Part shown: one piece after another, positions 42,366 through 50,748 of the stretch
Layout of the letters: each line of letters starts with the position of its first letter
Numbering within the stretch: position 1 is the stretch's first letter
Origin: Sedimenticola thiotaurini
GTDB taxonomy: Bacteria > Pseudomonadota > Gammaproteobacteria > Chromatiales > Chromatiaceae
DNA length: 55,519 nucleotides
Reading direction: 5' to 3'
Assembly: GCA_007713595.1 (NCBI GenBank)
Contig: VMRY01000018.1
Location: forward strand, 1 to 55,519
Program-made: the position numbers and the translations under genes
Notes under the pieces: generated by a model
Databases searched by the model: none
What the model was told of the DNA's origin: nothing
Seen by the model: the letters and a program-made list of their open reading frames with translations, nothing else

Positions 42366-43640
42366 TCAGCGGTTGAGCAGAGCCAGGGAGAGCCAGGGCC
42401 AGTAGGTGATTATCAGCAGGGCGACCAGTAGGATCAGAAACCACGGCAGGGTGGCAAGGTAGAGCTGAATCACCGGTTTTTTGAAACGATAACTGGCAAT
42501 AAACAGGTTCATGCCCACCGGTGGTGTGAAATAGCCAATCTGCATATTCGCCAGAAAAATAATGCCAAGATGAACCGGGTCAATCCCATAACCGATGGCG
42601 ATGGGCAGCAGCAGCGGCACCATCAGCACCAGAGCGGAGAAGATATCCAACATGGTGCCCAGGACTAGCAGAAAGATGTTCAGCAATATCAGAAAGGTAA
42701 TTTTGCTGCTGACCAGCTCCTGAATGCGATCAAACAACAGCCGGGGTATGCCGGCATCAATCAGATAGTTGGTTGATGCAAGCGATAACCCGAGTATCAC
42801 TAAGATTCCGCCAACCAGTACCATCGATTTTCGCATGATCGCTGGTAACTCGCGGAGTGGAATCTCCCGCAGAATGACGACCTCAACCACGAGTACATAG
42901 AAGGCGGTGACCGCAGCGGCCTCGGATATGGCAAAGATCCCACTGTAAATGCCCCCCAGAACCACAACGGGTAGTGGTAATTCCCAGGTGGCCTCTTTAA
43001 TTGCCGCTCCAGTCTCTCTTGCAGAGAAGGCCTCCAGACGCAGTGAGCGTCCCGAAAAGATTGACCAGCCAGTCAGCAGTGCCAGCATCAGAAGGCCCGG
43101 CAATAGGCCGGCCAGGAACATGGAATCCACGGTGAGGCTTCCATGAATGCCCAGCTGTTGTGCGATCACAGCGTAAAGAATCAGTGGCAGTGCCGGCGCG
43201 AACAGCAACCCCAGACTGCCGGATGTGGTAACCAATCCAAGGCTGAAGTTCTCTTGATACCCGGCTTGAGTCAATGCTGGATAGAGTAAGGCACCCAGGG
43301 CAACGATGGTAACGCCTGAAGCGCCGGTGAAGGCGGTGAACAGGGCGCAGGCGACTAAGGAGACAATAGCCAGTCCGCCCGGCATCCAGCCGAGCAGTGC
43401 CTGGGTCAGTCTTACCAGACGTCTGGGGGCGCCGCTTTCGCTCAGCAGATAGCCGGCAAAGGTAAACAGCGGGATGGCCAGCAGTACCGGCATTTCGGCG
43501 ATTCGATAGAACTCAATCGCCACTACTGAAAGATCGATCTCCGAGCGATAAAAACCGAGCATAGCGCTGGCAGCGATGATGCTGAAGAGTGGTGCGCCAA
43601 ACAGTGCCAGGATGAGTAGTGCCAGGCCGACAAGGATCAT
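42366..43640 (-). CDS. TRAP transporter large permease (DctM-type)
   Basis: A 424-residue inner-membrane protein, the ion-coupled translocating subunit of a TRAP transporter, with about 12 membrane segments. Typical pieces are GASGVTIVALGALLYPAL, the loop LGIIFLANMQIGYFTPPVGMNLFIAS near the end, and LVLGTMLDIFSALVLMVPLLLPIA. Its start overlaps the DctQ gene by 4 bp. It is the last gene of the cluster and converges on the deacetylase gene. Confidence 0.95.
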   Translation of the reverse strand: MILVGLALLILALFGAPLFSIIAASAMLGFYRSEIDLSVVAIEFYRIAEMPVLLAIPLFTFAGYLLSESGAPRRLVRLTQALLGWMPGGLAIVSLVACALFTAFTGASGVTIVALGALLYPALTQAGYQENFSLGLVTTSGSLGLLFAPALPLILYAVIAQQLGIHGSLTVDSMFLAGLLPGLLMLALLTGWSIFSGRSLRLEAFSARETGAAIKEATWELPLPVVVLGGIYSGIFAISEAAAVTAFYVLVVEVVILREIPLRELPAIMRKSMVLVGGILVILGLSLASTNYLIDAGIPRLLFDRIQELVSSKITFLILLNIFLLVLGTMLDIFSALVLMVPLLLPIAIGYGIDPVHLGIIFLANMQIGYFTPPVGMNLFIASYRFKKPVIQLYLATLPWFLILLVALLIITYWPWLSLALLNR

Positions 43641-44125
43641 GATACGGACTGCCCCCGTCTGTTCAGCAGGGCATTCAGTAATAGACGCAGTGCTATGATG
43701 CCGAAGCCGACTGGCAGGATGATTTGCAGCGGCCAGATCGGCATGAGGTCGAGAAACTGCGTGTTATCTTCCCGCTCAAACAGAACAAATCGTGCTGAGT
43801 GCCAGGCCAGCAGTGCGCAGATCACTGCGGCAAATCCATCAGTGATAAGGGTGGAGATCCTCTGGGCGGTTGCGGGAAGGTAGCGGGAGAATAGATCAAT
43901 GCGTATGTGATTATTCTCCCGTGTGGCTGCCATGGCACCCAGCAGGGTAATCCATAGAACCATCAGGCGTAATGAGGGATCACCCCAGGTCAGGCTATAG
44001 TCCCAGAAATTCCTCAATAGAATCTGGCTGGTGGCCAACAGGATCATGCTGGTCAGTAGCAGTGACAAAAGCAGGTCTTCAACCTGCAACAGAAGTGTGC
44101 CGAGTCGCTTCAGTTGAGTCATCAC
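43637..44125 (-). CDS. TRAP transporter small permease (DctQ-type)
   Basis: A 162-residue protein with four membrane segments that partners DctM. The conserved loop WGDPSLRLMVLWITLLGAMAATRENNHIRIDLFSRYL is typical of DctQ. It overlaps the cupin gene by 4 bp and DctM by 4 bp, so all three are translationally coupled. Confidence 0.93.
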   Translation of the reverse strand: MMTQLKRLGTLLLQVEDLLLSLLLTSMILLATSQILLRNFWDYSLTWGDPSLRLMVLWITLLGAMAATRENNHIRIDLFSRYLPATAQRISTLITDGFAAVICALLAWHSARFVLFEREDNTQFLDLMPIWPLQIILPVGFGIIALRLLLNALLNRRGQSVS

Positions 44126-44460
44126 GCGTTCGCTCGATTGTCTTCTTCAGCTTCAAGATGCAGTGTCAGCCAGATGCAAAGCGGATCGGTCGAGGTTGAG
44201 AGTACCCGGTGCGGGGTGCCTGCCGGGATTAACAGGCTATCGCCTGTATCAAGATCTACGATCCTTTCATCCATCAGCAGCGTGCCCTGCCCTTGTAGCA
44301 CCACCAGCCATTCATCTTCTGCCTGTTGAAAGAGTTCTGATCGAAAGGCTGCCGGGCTGAGGATACGTTGAAGCCGGATGTGCCGGGTTTCGATCAGGGT
44401 CTCGAGTTGCTCCTGGCGGATCGGTTGATCCGCACTCTTCAGCAGGTTTACTGGATGCAT
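44122..44460 (-). CDS. Cupin-domain protein inside the TRAP operon
   Basis: A 112-residue single small-barrel cupin. Cupin motif 1 is degenerate (EDEWLVVLQGQGTLLMDE, lacking the usual paired His) and motif 2 is LIPAGTPHRVLS with one His. The C-terminus has LHLEAEED. Such proteins bind metals or small molecules, or act as simple enzymes. It starts at ATG 44460, one base after the DctP stop, and overlaps DctQ by 4 bp, so it is firmly part of the operon. A cupin is not a standard TRAP part; it may handle the imported substrate. Function unknown. Confidence 0.82.
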   Translation of the reverse strand: MHPVNLLKSADQPIRQEQLETLIETRHIRLQRILSPAAFRSELFQQAEDEWLVVLQGQGTLLMDERIVDLDTGDSLLIPAGTPHRVLSTSTDPLCIWLTLHLEAEEDNRANA

Positions 44461-44461
44461 G

Positions 44462-45460
44462 CTACCCTTTTTCCTTCCGCTTAGTCTCCAGGAGTTGTTG
44501 TATCTGTTTGAAGAGGGAAGGATCAAGCAGGTTCTCTTGTTTTATCCGTTGCTCAACCTTGTCGATGAGTTGCTGCCAGCTCTCGCGACTGCCATTCATT
44601 GGCTGGTGAAAGATGATGCCCTGTTTCTGCAGTGCCTGGCGGGCAGCCAGATTATCATCTCGGTTCTGCTGGTTTATTAACTGAAACTGCCTTTCCATGA
44701 CCTCTTTTAAGATATTCTGGTCCTCTGGTGAGAGTTTGTTCACGGCCTTTTCAGTGATGACAAGTGTGCCATAAAGATAGATCAGTGGAATATCCGCAAT
44801 GTGTTTGATACGGGTGTGCCACTGCAGGGCAATTGCGCCAATGGGTGATGAGCCCACGGTATCAATCAGTCCGGTTTGCAGCCCAGTGAGGACGTCAGTG
44901 AGTGGCAGTGGGACCGGTGACACATCTATGGTTCGAAACGCCAACAGACTGATCTGATCACCCTCCGGGCTCCATATTTTCTGCTGGCGCAAGGCATCGA
45001 CACTATCCAGTGGCAGGTGTGACATCAAGTAGGCAAAACCGCCTTCACTGATTCCATAACTGACAAAACCGGCCTCATGGAGTCCTTTGATAAGCAGGGG
45101 ATCCATCTGCTTCCTGACGTAGTCCACCTCATCGAATGAACGGAATAGAAAGGGCAGGCTATAGAGCTGAATGTCAGGATAGATGGCGGCAAGACCACCC
45201 GCCGTTAGCGCACCGCCGTGCAGTTGTCCTACCCGAATCTTTCTGAGCACACTGTTATCATTTCCCATGACACCGCCCGGATAAAAACGAATCTTTACCC
45301 GGCCGCTGGTGCGTTGTTCTACTTCTTTTGCCCCGTCCCGCATGATATTCATCCAGCTGGTACCATCCGGCGCGAGGGTTGCGATCTTCAAGGTGGTGGT
45401 GTTGGCTTGCAGTAGAGAGCAGAAGAGTAACAGTGATGTGATGATCAGGCTTTTTAACAT
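44462..45460 (-). CDS. TRAP transporter substrate-binding protein (DctP/TatP type)
   Basis: A 332-residue periplasmic binding protein. A signal peptide (1-~19, LIITSLLLFCSLLQA) is followed by LKIATLAPDGTSWMNIMRDGAKEVEQRTSGRVKIRFYPGGVMGND, the usual DctP N-lobe. FLFRSFDEVDYVRKQMDPLL and TGLQTGLIDTVGSSPIGAIALQWH also fit. The Arg that holds a carboxylate in many DctP proteins is not evident where I looked, in line with a ligand other than a simple dicarboxylate. ATG 45475 is an alternative start giving five more residues. Its partner TatT is encoded 66 bp upstream. Confidence 0.92.
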   Translation of the reverse strand: MLKSLIITSLLLFCSLLQANTTTLKIATLAPDGTSWMNIMRDGAKEVEQRTSGRVKIRFYPGGVMGNDNSVLRKIRVGQLHGGALTAGGLAAIYPDIQLYSLPFLFRSFDEVDYVRKQMDPLLIKGLHEAGFVSYGISEGGFAYLMSHLPLDSVDALRQQKIWSPEGDQISLLAFRTIDVSPVPLPLTDVLTGLQTGLIDTVGSSPIGAIALQWHTRIKHIADIPLIYLYGTLVITEKAVNKLSPEDQNILKEVMERQFQLINQQNRDDNLAARQALQKQGIIFHQPMNGSRESWQQLIDKVEQRIKQENLLDPSLFKQIQQLLETKRKEKG

Positions 45461-45526
45461 GGTGCATCCAGGCATTATTATTTTGGGCGTGGGTTAAGCT
45501 TAATACTTTTTTATGGTTAACGCCGA

Positions 45527-46432
45527 CTAGAAATAATCATCGGCCAGTAACCTGGTTGCCTGTTGTTTGGCGAGTATGTTGCTCAGAGTGAGATCGGTTG
45601 CCTGGGCTGGGGCCTCGAGAACCTCCTTTAGTAGGCGATCATGCAACGGTTGATCAAACACCAGACGTGCATAGCGGCGGGCAAACTCAACCTTGGCTAT
45701 CAGATCACGGCCTTGTGAATAGGCGATTGCCTGCTCAAAATGGTAGCGGCCAGTCTCTGGTTTTCCACCCAGTGCAGGGGGGAGTTGTGAGCGCATCACG
45801 GCGAGATAGAGTTGGGCACGACCGTTGTCGTAGTCGGGTGTCTTATTGATGATCCGTTCCAGCAGGAGTTCGACCTTGGGCAGGTCAGCCAAGGCGTTCC
45901 AATCATCTGTCCGGGCGGCTATCCATCCGGCCCAGCTGGTGGCATAGGCGTAAAGGACACTCAGCTCATCCATTCCCAGTTCATTCACACTGGCGGCAAA
46001 TTCTTCAAATGGAGCGTTCTCATTCTGACAGAGAGATTTGTAGCGTAGACAGAGGGCCTGTCTTGCGTAGTCGCGAGACCGGTTGCTCATGCGCTTGATT
46101 CGAGCGGAGTCTTGAATCAGTCCACTTGCCAGTGCGCCATAGAGTCGCGACCCGGCTACCAGAAGGGTCTGATCTTTCGGGTTGTCCCGGATCATACCAT
46201 CCAGTAACAGGAGATAGGCGGGTGCTCCTGCACGAACCGTATCGGGATCATCCTGGTTCAGCATGGCGCTGGCAAGGTTGTTTGCCAATCGCTGTGTAGC
46301 CATCGAGGCACACCCAGCCAATAATGCCAGTAACAGTAGTACCAACAGCCTGTAGGACCAGGCTGTTATTTTTATTCCTGACCAGGATTGTCTTGCAGCG
46401 TCGCTAACGGTGTTTTTTATTGACCTGTTCAA
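45527..46432 (-). CDS. TatT-family TRAP-associated lipoprotein
   Basis: A ~301-residue lipoprotein of the TatT family (T component of TPAT transporters, known from Treponema pallidum Tp0956). The lipobox is LLALLAGC|AS. The rest is helical TPR-like repeats forming a pore-lined trimer that pairs with the DctP protein, and hydrophobic ligands have been proposed. The start is unclear: an open frame extends to ATG 46555 but overlaps the small membrane gene upstream. TTG 46432 gives a 40-residue leader, and an ATA codon further in has the best SD (TCAGGA, spacing 6) and the neatest signal peptide, although ATA starts are very rare. Confidence 0.85.
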   Translation of the reverse strand: MNRSIKNTVSDAARQSWSGIKITAWSYRLLVLLLLALLAGCASMATQRLANNLASAMLNQDDPDTVRAGAPAYLLLLDGMIRDNPKDQTLLVAGSRLYGALASGLIQDSARIKRMSNRSRDYARQALCLRYKSLCQNENAPFEEFAASVNELGMDELSVLYAYATSWAGWIAARTDDWNALADLPKVELLLERIINKTPDYDNGRAQLYLAVMRSQLPPALGGKPETGRYHFEQAIAYSQGRDLIAKVEFARRYARLVFDQPLHDRLLKEVLEAPAQATDLTLSNILAKQQATRLLADDYF

Positions 46433-46778
46433 TATGCTGGACCCAGTTATGGAAAGCGGTCCCAAGATTAAAACCGCCATGCCGGCGACCCCTGAAAGTC
46501 CCGAAACAGCGGTCGTTGTGTGCCTCATCGGGATTCTCGAGTCGGGTTGAGCCAATATTCAGCAGCATAATGATCAGAAAAACATCCAGTATCAGTAACA
46601 ATATGACGGCTGGACCGTGAAGTAAAATGCTCTGCTGGATCCAATTGAAGATCAAGGTCTGAAAGTCAATGGCGACCCAGATAGTCGCGAACAGCAAAGC
46701 CACTGCGAGCAATGAAGAGATGTCAGCCACCTTTTCATGACTGCGTGCAAACCCCTTTACTTGCGCACAGAATGTCAT
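46404..46778 (-). CDS. Small two-helix membrane protein, unknown
   Basis: A 124-residue protein I do not recognise. It has two strong membrane helices (~22-50, SSLLAVALLFATIWVAI, and ~54-76, GPAVILLLILDVFLIIMLL), a short loop, and a basic, Gly/Arg-rich tail (FGTFRGRRHGGFNLG). Its 3' end overlaps the presumed 5' end of the TatT gene, so it may be the first gene of the TPAT-TRAP operon. It is not a DctQ: it is too short and lacks the family loop. The case for being a real gene rests on the clear membrane pattern and the lack of any competing ORF. Confidence 0.6.
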   Translation of the reverse strand: MTFCAQVKGFARSHEKVADISSLLAVALLFATIWVAIDFQTLIFNWIQQSILLHGPAVILLLILDVFLIIMLLNIGSTRLENPDEAHNDRCFGTFRGRRHGGFNLGTAFHNWVQHIEQVNKKHR

Positions 46779-46925
46779 ACCTTACCTCCAACATTATTAT
46801 GGTTTTATTATTGTTTTATCAGAAAGTAAGGAAAAAAATGGAAAAGTGCAAGTCTGACGGTGGATTACGTGAATCAGATCGCCTGTAAAGCGTGGCTGAA
46901 TGAGCGCTGTTTCTGTATTGCCCCC

Positions 46926-47231
46926 CTATTTTGAGCCCCCCATACATTGTGGTGACTGAGGATAGCTGCCCTGCCTCTGTTCCCACTCCTCTGGTGTCAT
47001 AGTGTGTAAAGCCAGGGCATGCAAGCTGCCCTCGAAGAGTGGTTTGGCCAATGTGTTGATCAGTCGATGACGACCAACCAGGGTCAGGCCCGTAAATTGA
47101 TCACTGACAACTACAACCTTGAAGTGTGACTGTGCCCCTTTGGGGACGCTATGCATATGGCTCTCGTCTATTACTTCCAGGTGCTGGGGCTGTAACGCCT
47201 CCTGTATCAAGGTGGTCAAACGTTGTTTCAT
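46926..47231 (-). CDS. bolA: BolA-family protein
   Basis: A 101-residue protein of the BolA family. It follows E. coli BolA closely: LEVIDESHMHSVPKGAQSHFKVVVVSDQFTGLTLVGRHRLIN, then HALALHTMTPEEWEQR. The conserved His (RHR) is the usual partner ligand for a [2Fe-2S] cluster shared with a monothiol glutaredoxin; BolA also acts as a transcription factor affecting cell shape and motility. It stands alone between the TRAP cluster and an unknown gene. Confidence 0.93.
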   Translation of the reverse strand: MKQRLTTLIQEALQPQHLEVIDESHMHSVPKGAQSHFKVVVVSDQFTGLTLVGRHRLINTLAKPLFEGSLHALALHTMTPEEWEQRQGSYPQSPQCMGGSK

Positions 47232-47363
47232 AATAAGCTCACTCTATTGAATCCCTGTTCATATACAGGGCACACTATGCTCAGTCTGACTGACATGATA
47301 CGCCCAATTACAGAGCAGGTTATCAACTGCAAAACTAGGGTATTAGCCGTATTTCCCGCTAAC

Positions 47364-47813
47364 TCATTTAAAATCATCGACTAGCTGATACTGCTTTTCG
47401 GCTTCGTTCTCCAAATCCCCTGTTTCGCTCTCAATCATGATGCAGTTTTTTGCCATGCGTGCTTGTATTGCGGCCTTCCACGCAGCATTGAATGTCTCTG
47501 GTGCCAATGCGGCAGGTGTCAGGGCGGCTGCACAGGCCGCCGCCACAAAGTGCTCGGCTTGAAGTTCCCAGTCGGCATCCCGCCCACAGGCGGTATAGGT
47601 CTTGGTGGCGATTGATTTTGCTATCTTATAGGCGTCATTCAGAGCTTGGACGTCACTCTCTGGCTCCAGTGCCACTTTCAGTGCGGATACAAGGCGGGCG
47701 TTGTCGGTTAATGTGATTACGCTTTGGGTGAAGCGTGCACCCAGGACACGCTGCTGGTCGCGGGTTAGATCGTTGAGTGCCGCTTTTAACTGTTGATCAT
47801 TCTTGATAGTCAT
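47364..47813 (-). CDS. Unknown protein paired with the ankyrin lipoprotein
   Basis: A 149-residue, alanine-rich, mostly helical soluble protein with no signal peptide and no family I recognise. It starts TIKNDQQLKAALNDLTRDQQRVLGARF and has an acidic tail. It has three cysteines (TYTACGRDAD, VAAACAAALTP, AKNCIMIE). Its start overlaps the ankyrin lipoprotein gene by 4 bp, so the two are translationally coupled. Confidence 0.75.
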   Translation of the reverse strand: MTIKNDQQLKAALNDLTRDQQRVLGARFTQSVITLTDNARLVSALKVALEPESDVQALNDAYKIAKSIATKTYTACGRDADWELQAEHFVAAACAAALTPAALAPETFNAAWKAAIQARMAKNCIMIESETGDLENEAEKQYQLVDDFK

Positions 47814-48439
47814 GTGCTCTCTCCTTTTTCTAATGAATCATGGGTTGATTGCTGAAGATGAGATCTGCTTACTACTGGCAAAGCATTAAGTACCTCAAGC
47901 ACCTCCGTGTGATGATTTTTTGTTGCCCAACTGCGGGCATTTTCCCCGTCAAAATCGCGAATTCCGATGGCAGCCCCGCCCTGGATAAGCGCGGCAACAC
48001 TCTCTTTGTGGCCGCGTTTTGCTGCCCATATAAGGGCTGTCCAGCCGTGGGTGGATTCCTGCATGTTCGGGTTGGCACCCTGTTCAAGCAGTTGTTGAAC
48101 TACCACAAAATGATTGTTGGACGCGGCTAGCATAAGGGCGCTATAGCCCCCTTTGTCGGTAAGGTCCAGCTGAGCGCCAGCCGTAAGTAACAGGTTTGTT
48201 GCCTCTGCATGACCGTACAGGGATGCCTTCATGAGAGGGGTCCAGCGACAACTGTCACGGCTGTCTACAGCCGTTTTATCCATAAGTAGGGCGGAAATCC
48301 GTTGGCTATCCCCGGCTTCCGCCGCGCTGATTAAGGGGAGGGCGGCCTCATCGCCTGCACTGGGCTGCTCGGATGAACATGCCACTAACAATGCACAGGG
48401 CAGAAGCAAGTAAACCAGGATAGAAAAACGCTTCTTCAT
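47810..48439 (-). CDS. Ankyrin-repeat lipoprotein
   Basis: A 209-residue periplasmic lipoprotein: signal peptide MKKRFSILVYLLLPCALLVAC with lipobox LLVAC (Cys-21), then four to five ankyrin repeats (DSCRWTPLMKASLYGHAEATNLLL, GGYSALMLAASNNHFVVVQQLL, HGWTALIWAAKRGHKESVAALI, DGENARSWATKNHHTEVLEVL). It is a protein-binding scaffold. Periplasmic ankyrin proteins in other bacteria often sit beside catalases or other enzymes as helpers. GTG 48448 is in frame, but GGTGA sits six bases before ATG 48439. Coupled by a 4-bp overlap to the unknown 149-residue gene. Confidence 0.85.
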   Translation of the reverse strand: MKKRFSILVYLLLPCALLVACSSEQPSAGDEAALPLISAAEAGDSQRISALLMDKTAVDSRDSCRWTPLMKASLYGHAEATNLLLTAGAQLDLTDKGGYSALMLAASNNHFVVVQQLLEQGANPNMQESTHGWTALIWAAKRGHKESVAALIQGGAAIGIRDFDGENARSWATKNHHTEVLEVLNALPVVSRSHLQQSTHDSLEKGEST

Positions 48440-48524
48440 TGGAGTCACCGAATATACTGGTAATCTTATACTCCGAGAGTGTCAAACAATCCGCAATGAC
48501 TTTTCGCAATGAAACTGCGTGCGG

Positions 48525-48854
48525 TTACTTGTCAGAACTCTTTCCCGGGCCGTACAGGGGGCTGGGAAAGGGGGTGATATTGGGGCTGCCATCCAGTTCC
48601 ATGATTTTGCACTGGCCCCGTTTCTCTACCTCATCGACACGAATGATGGCGTGCATCGGGACCAGAGTGCGGCTGACACCACTGAATTCGTTTTTAAGTT
48701 TCTCTTCTGATGGATCGATAACCAGGGAACTCTTTTCTCCAAAAATCAGTCCTTTGATCTCAATAAAGCCATAGACGTCGGCTTGACCCACAGACTCAGC
48801 ATAGAGTTGATATATTTTCCCCTGGTTAATGAAGGAGATTCTGAAGATGCGCAT
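48525..48854 (-). CDS. DUF1820 protein
   Basis: A 109-residue small protein of the DUF1820 family, found in many gammaproteobacteria: RIFRISFINQGKIYQLYAESVGQADVYGFIEIKGLIFGE, then TLVPMHAIIRVDEVEKRGQCKI. It is cytosolic with no known activity. It lies 12 bp after fur on the same strand and is probably cotranscribed with it. Confidence 0.88.
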   Translation of the reverse strand: MRIFRISFINQGKIYQLYAESVGQADVYGFIEIKGLIFGEKSSLVIDPSEEKLKNEFSGVSRTLVPMHAIIRVDEVEKRGQCKIMELDGSPNITPFPSPLYGPGKSSDK

Positions 48855-48866
48855 AGGTTTGTCGGG

Positions 48867-49298
48867 TTATTCAGCTTTTGGCAGGTTTTGACACTTTTTA
48901 CACAAACCATAGAGTGTCATGTTATGTTCGGCCATCTTGAAGCCGGCCTTTTCCGCGATCTCACGCTGGCGTTTTTCAATGGTCTCATCATTAAACTCTT
49001 CAACCAGTCCGCAGCGTACACAGATGATATGGTCGTGATGATCGCCCTCGGCAATCTCAAACACGGCCCTGCCACCTTCGAATTGGTGACGTTTAACCAG
49101 TCCGGCCTGCTCGCACTGGGTCAGCACGCGGTAGATAGTGGCGACCCCGATATCTTCATCGTGGGTGAGCAGTATCTTGTAAATATCTTCTGCACTGGCG
49201 TGCTGGCCTTCTTCCTGACTCAATATTTCGAGAATCTTCAGACGTGGAAGGGTGACCTTGAGTCCTGCCTGTTTCAGCTTTGATGTATATTCGATCAC
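48867..49298 (-). CDS. fur: Ferric uptake regulator Fur
   Basis: A 143-residue iron-responsive repressor. The N-terminal winged helix has LKVTLPRLKILEILSQ and DIGVATIYRVLTQCEQAGLV. The C-terminal metal-binding domain has EGDHHDHIICVRCGLVEEF and the Cys pair in LYGLCKKC for structural zinc. The sequence is close to classical gammaproteobacterial Fur. No clear Fur box was found in its own upstream region by eye. Confidence 0.96.
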   Translation of the reverse strand: MIEYTSKLKQAGLKVTLPRLKILEILSQEEGQHASAEDIYKILLTHDEDIGVATIYRVLTQCEQAGLVKRHQFEGGRAVFEIAEGDHHDHIICVRCGLVEEFNDETIEKRQREIAEKAGFKMAEHNMTLYGLCKKCQNLPKAE

Positions 49299-49450
49299 GG
49301 GCCCTGTTCCTTATTGGGGTGCATAGAAGCAGTATACCACTGAGGTTCTGCATAAGGCAGCCAGAACAAAGCCTGAGGACGCGGGGTTCATGGTGTGATT
49401 GCAACAGTGTTATGATTCCCCTTGAATAGCGGTAAATGACTATTGGATAG

Positions 49451-49879
49451 ATGATGAAGAAAAGTGAAAAATTCAAGCTTGGTGAGAGCTTACCTCTGAG
49501 TGAAGTACTGGATAACCTGCCGTTTAATGCCGACGGACTGATACCGGCCATTGCCCAGCAACATGATAGCGGGGAAGTGTTGATGATGGCCTGGATGAAC
49601 CGGGTGTCACTGGATGAGACCCTGGAGAAGGGACGGGTCTGCTACTGGTCGCGCTCGCGACAGAAATTGTGGCGTAAAGGGGAATCTTCTGGCCAGGTTC
49701 AGGTTCTAAAGGATATGCGTTTTGATTGTGATGGCGATACCATTCTGCTGCTGGTTGATCAGACGGGACCAGCCTGCCATACCGGGCGCCGCACCTGTTT
49801 TTATAACGCGGTTCGCGGTGATCGGGTGGAGGTGGTATCTGAGCCTCTGATTGATCCGGAGACCCTCTACGGCAAATAG
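49451..49879 (+). CDS. hisI: Phosphoribosyl-AMP cyclohydrolase
   Basis: A 142-residue enzyme of histidine synthesis that opens the purine ring of PR-AMP. Its zinc/magnesium site motifs are CYWSRSRQKLWRKGESSG and FDCDGDTILLLVDQTGPACHTGRRTCFYN. It is the stand-alone HisI domain without the HisE pyrophosphohydrolase, and no other his genes are nearby. Two adjacent ATGs (49451, 49454) are possible starts. Confidence 0.95.
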   Translation: MMKKSEKFKLGESLPLSEVLDNLPFNADGLIPAIAQQHDSGEVLMMAWMNRVSLDETLEKGRVCYWSRSRQKLWRKGESSGQVQVLKDMRFDCDGDTILLLVDQTGPACHTGRRTCFYNAVRGDRVEVVSEPLIDPETLYGK

Positions 49880-49899
49880 CAAACAAGCGGAGTTGTCCT

Positions 49900-50679
49900 A
49901 TGTTGGAAATTTTTCCCGTCAAGGCATTCAAAGATAATTTTATCTGGATGTTGCACAATCCCGGCAGTGAGATGGCCGTGGCCGTGGATCCGGGTGAGAG
50001 CGCGCCTGTTTTGGCCTGGCTGGAGGCGCGGGGCTTAGCCTTAAGCGCCATACTGATCACCCATAAACATATCGATCACACCGGTGGTGTGATGGATCTG
50101 CAATTTGCCTTTCCCAAAGTCGCGGTGTTTGGTCCGACCCATGAAGCAATTCGTGGAATCAAGACTCGACTAAAAGAGGGTGATCATCCTGAAATTCCTG
50201 GACTGCAGGCAGATTTTGAGGTGCTGGAGCTGCCAGGGCATACCGAGGGGCACATTGCCTACTTTGGTGAAGGGGTGCTTTTTTGTGGTGATACACTCTT
50301 TTCTGCCGGCTGCGGAGGCATCTTTGGTGGCACCCATGAACAGATGCATACCTCATTGCAACGCATAGCGGCCTTACCACCGGAAACAAAGATCTATTGT
50401 GCCCACGAGTACACCCTGGCCAACCTGGGGTTTGCCAAGTGGGTGGAACCCGAGAGCCCTGCAATCCTGGATCGTGAGCAGCAGGCGCAGGCACTGCTAG
50501 CCAAAGGTGAAAACACGGTTCCATCCTTGCTGCAGACAGAGCTACAGACCAATCCTTTTTTGCGGGTTGGCTTGCCCGCGGTAAAAGCTGCCGCAGAGAA
50601 GTATGTGGGGCATCCGCTTGCTGACGGGGCCGAGGTTTTTACAGCGGTCAGGCGTTGGAAAGACCGGGAATATGATTGA
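49900..50679 (+). CDS. gloB: Hydroxyacylglutathione hydrolase (glyoxalase II)
   Basis: A 259-residue metallo-beta-lactamase-fold enzyme that hydrolyses S-D-lactoylglutathione in methylglyoxal detoxification. The metal motif THKHIDHTGG (THxHxDH) is near residues 51-60. Further ligands are in ELPGHTEGHIAYF, FCGDTLFSAGCGG and YCAHEYTLANLGFA. The C-terminal glutathione-binding helices include NPFLRV. SD GCGGAG lies nine bases upstream. It follows hisI after 20 bp. Confidence 0.94.
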   Translation: MLEIFPVKAFKDNFIWMLHNPGSEMAVAVDPGESAPVLAWLEARGLALSAILITHKHIDHTGGVMDLQFAFPKVAVFGPTHEAIRGIKTRLKEGDHPEIPGLQADFEVLELPGHTEGHIAYFGEGVLFCGDTLFSAGCGGIFGGTHEQMHTSLQRIAALPPETKIYCAHEYTLANLGFAKWVEPESPAILDREQQAQALLAKGENTVPSLLQTELQTNPFLRVGLPAVKAAAEKYVGHPLADGAEVFTAVRRWKDREYD

Positions 50680-50748
50680 GTTCACTCAACAGGTAGGTTA
50701 TTTGACTGCTAAACTTCATCGGATAAAACGACAAGAACAGAGAACGCT

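Noticed and set aside
42366-43640. C4-dicarboxylate as the substrate of the TRAP system
   Set aside because: The TatT partner and the DctP sequence do not support a simple dicarboxylate; the substrate is left open.
49299-49450. Fur box in the fur-hisI intergenic region
   Set aside because: Only a loose, AT-rich resemblance to the 19-bp consensus; too weak to report as a site.
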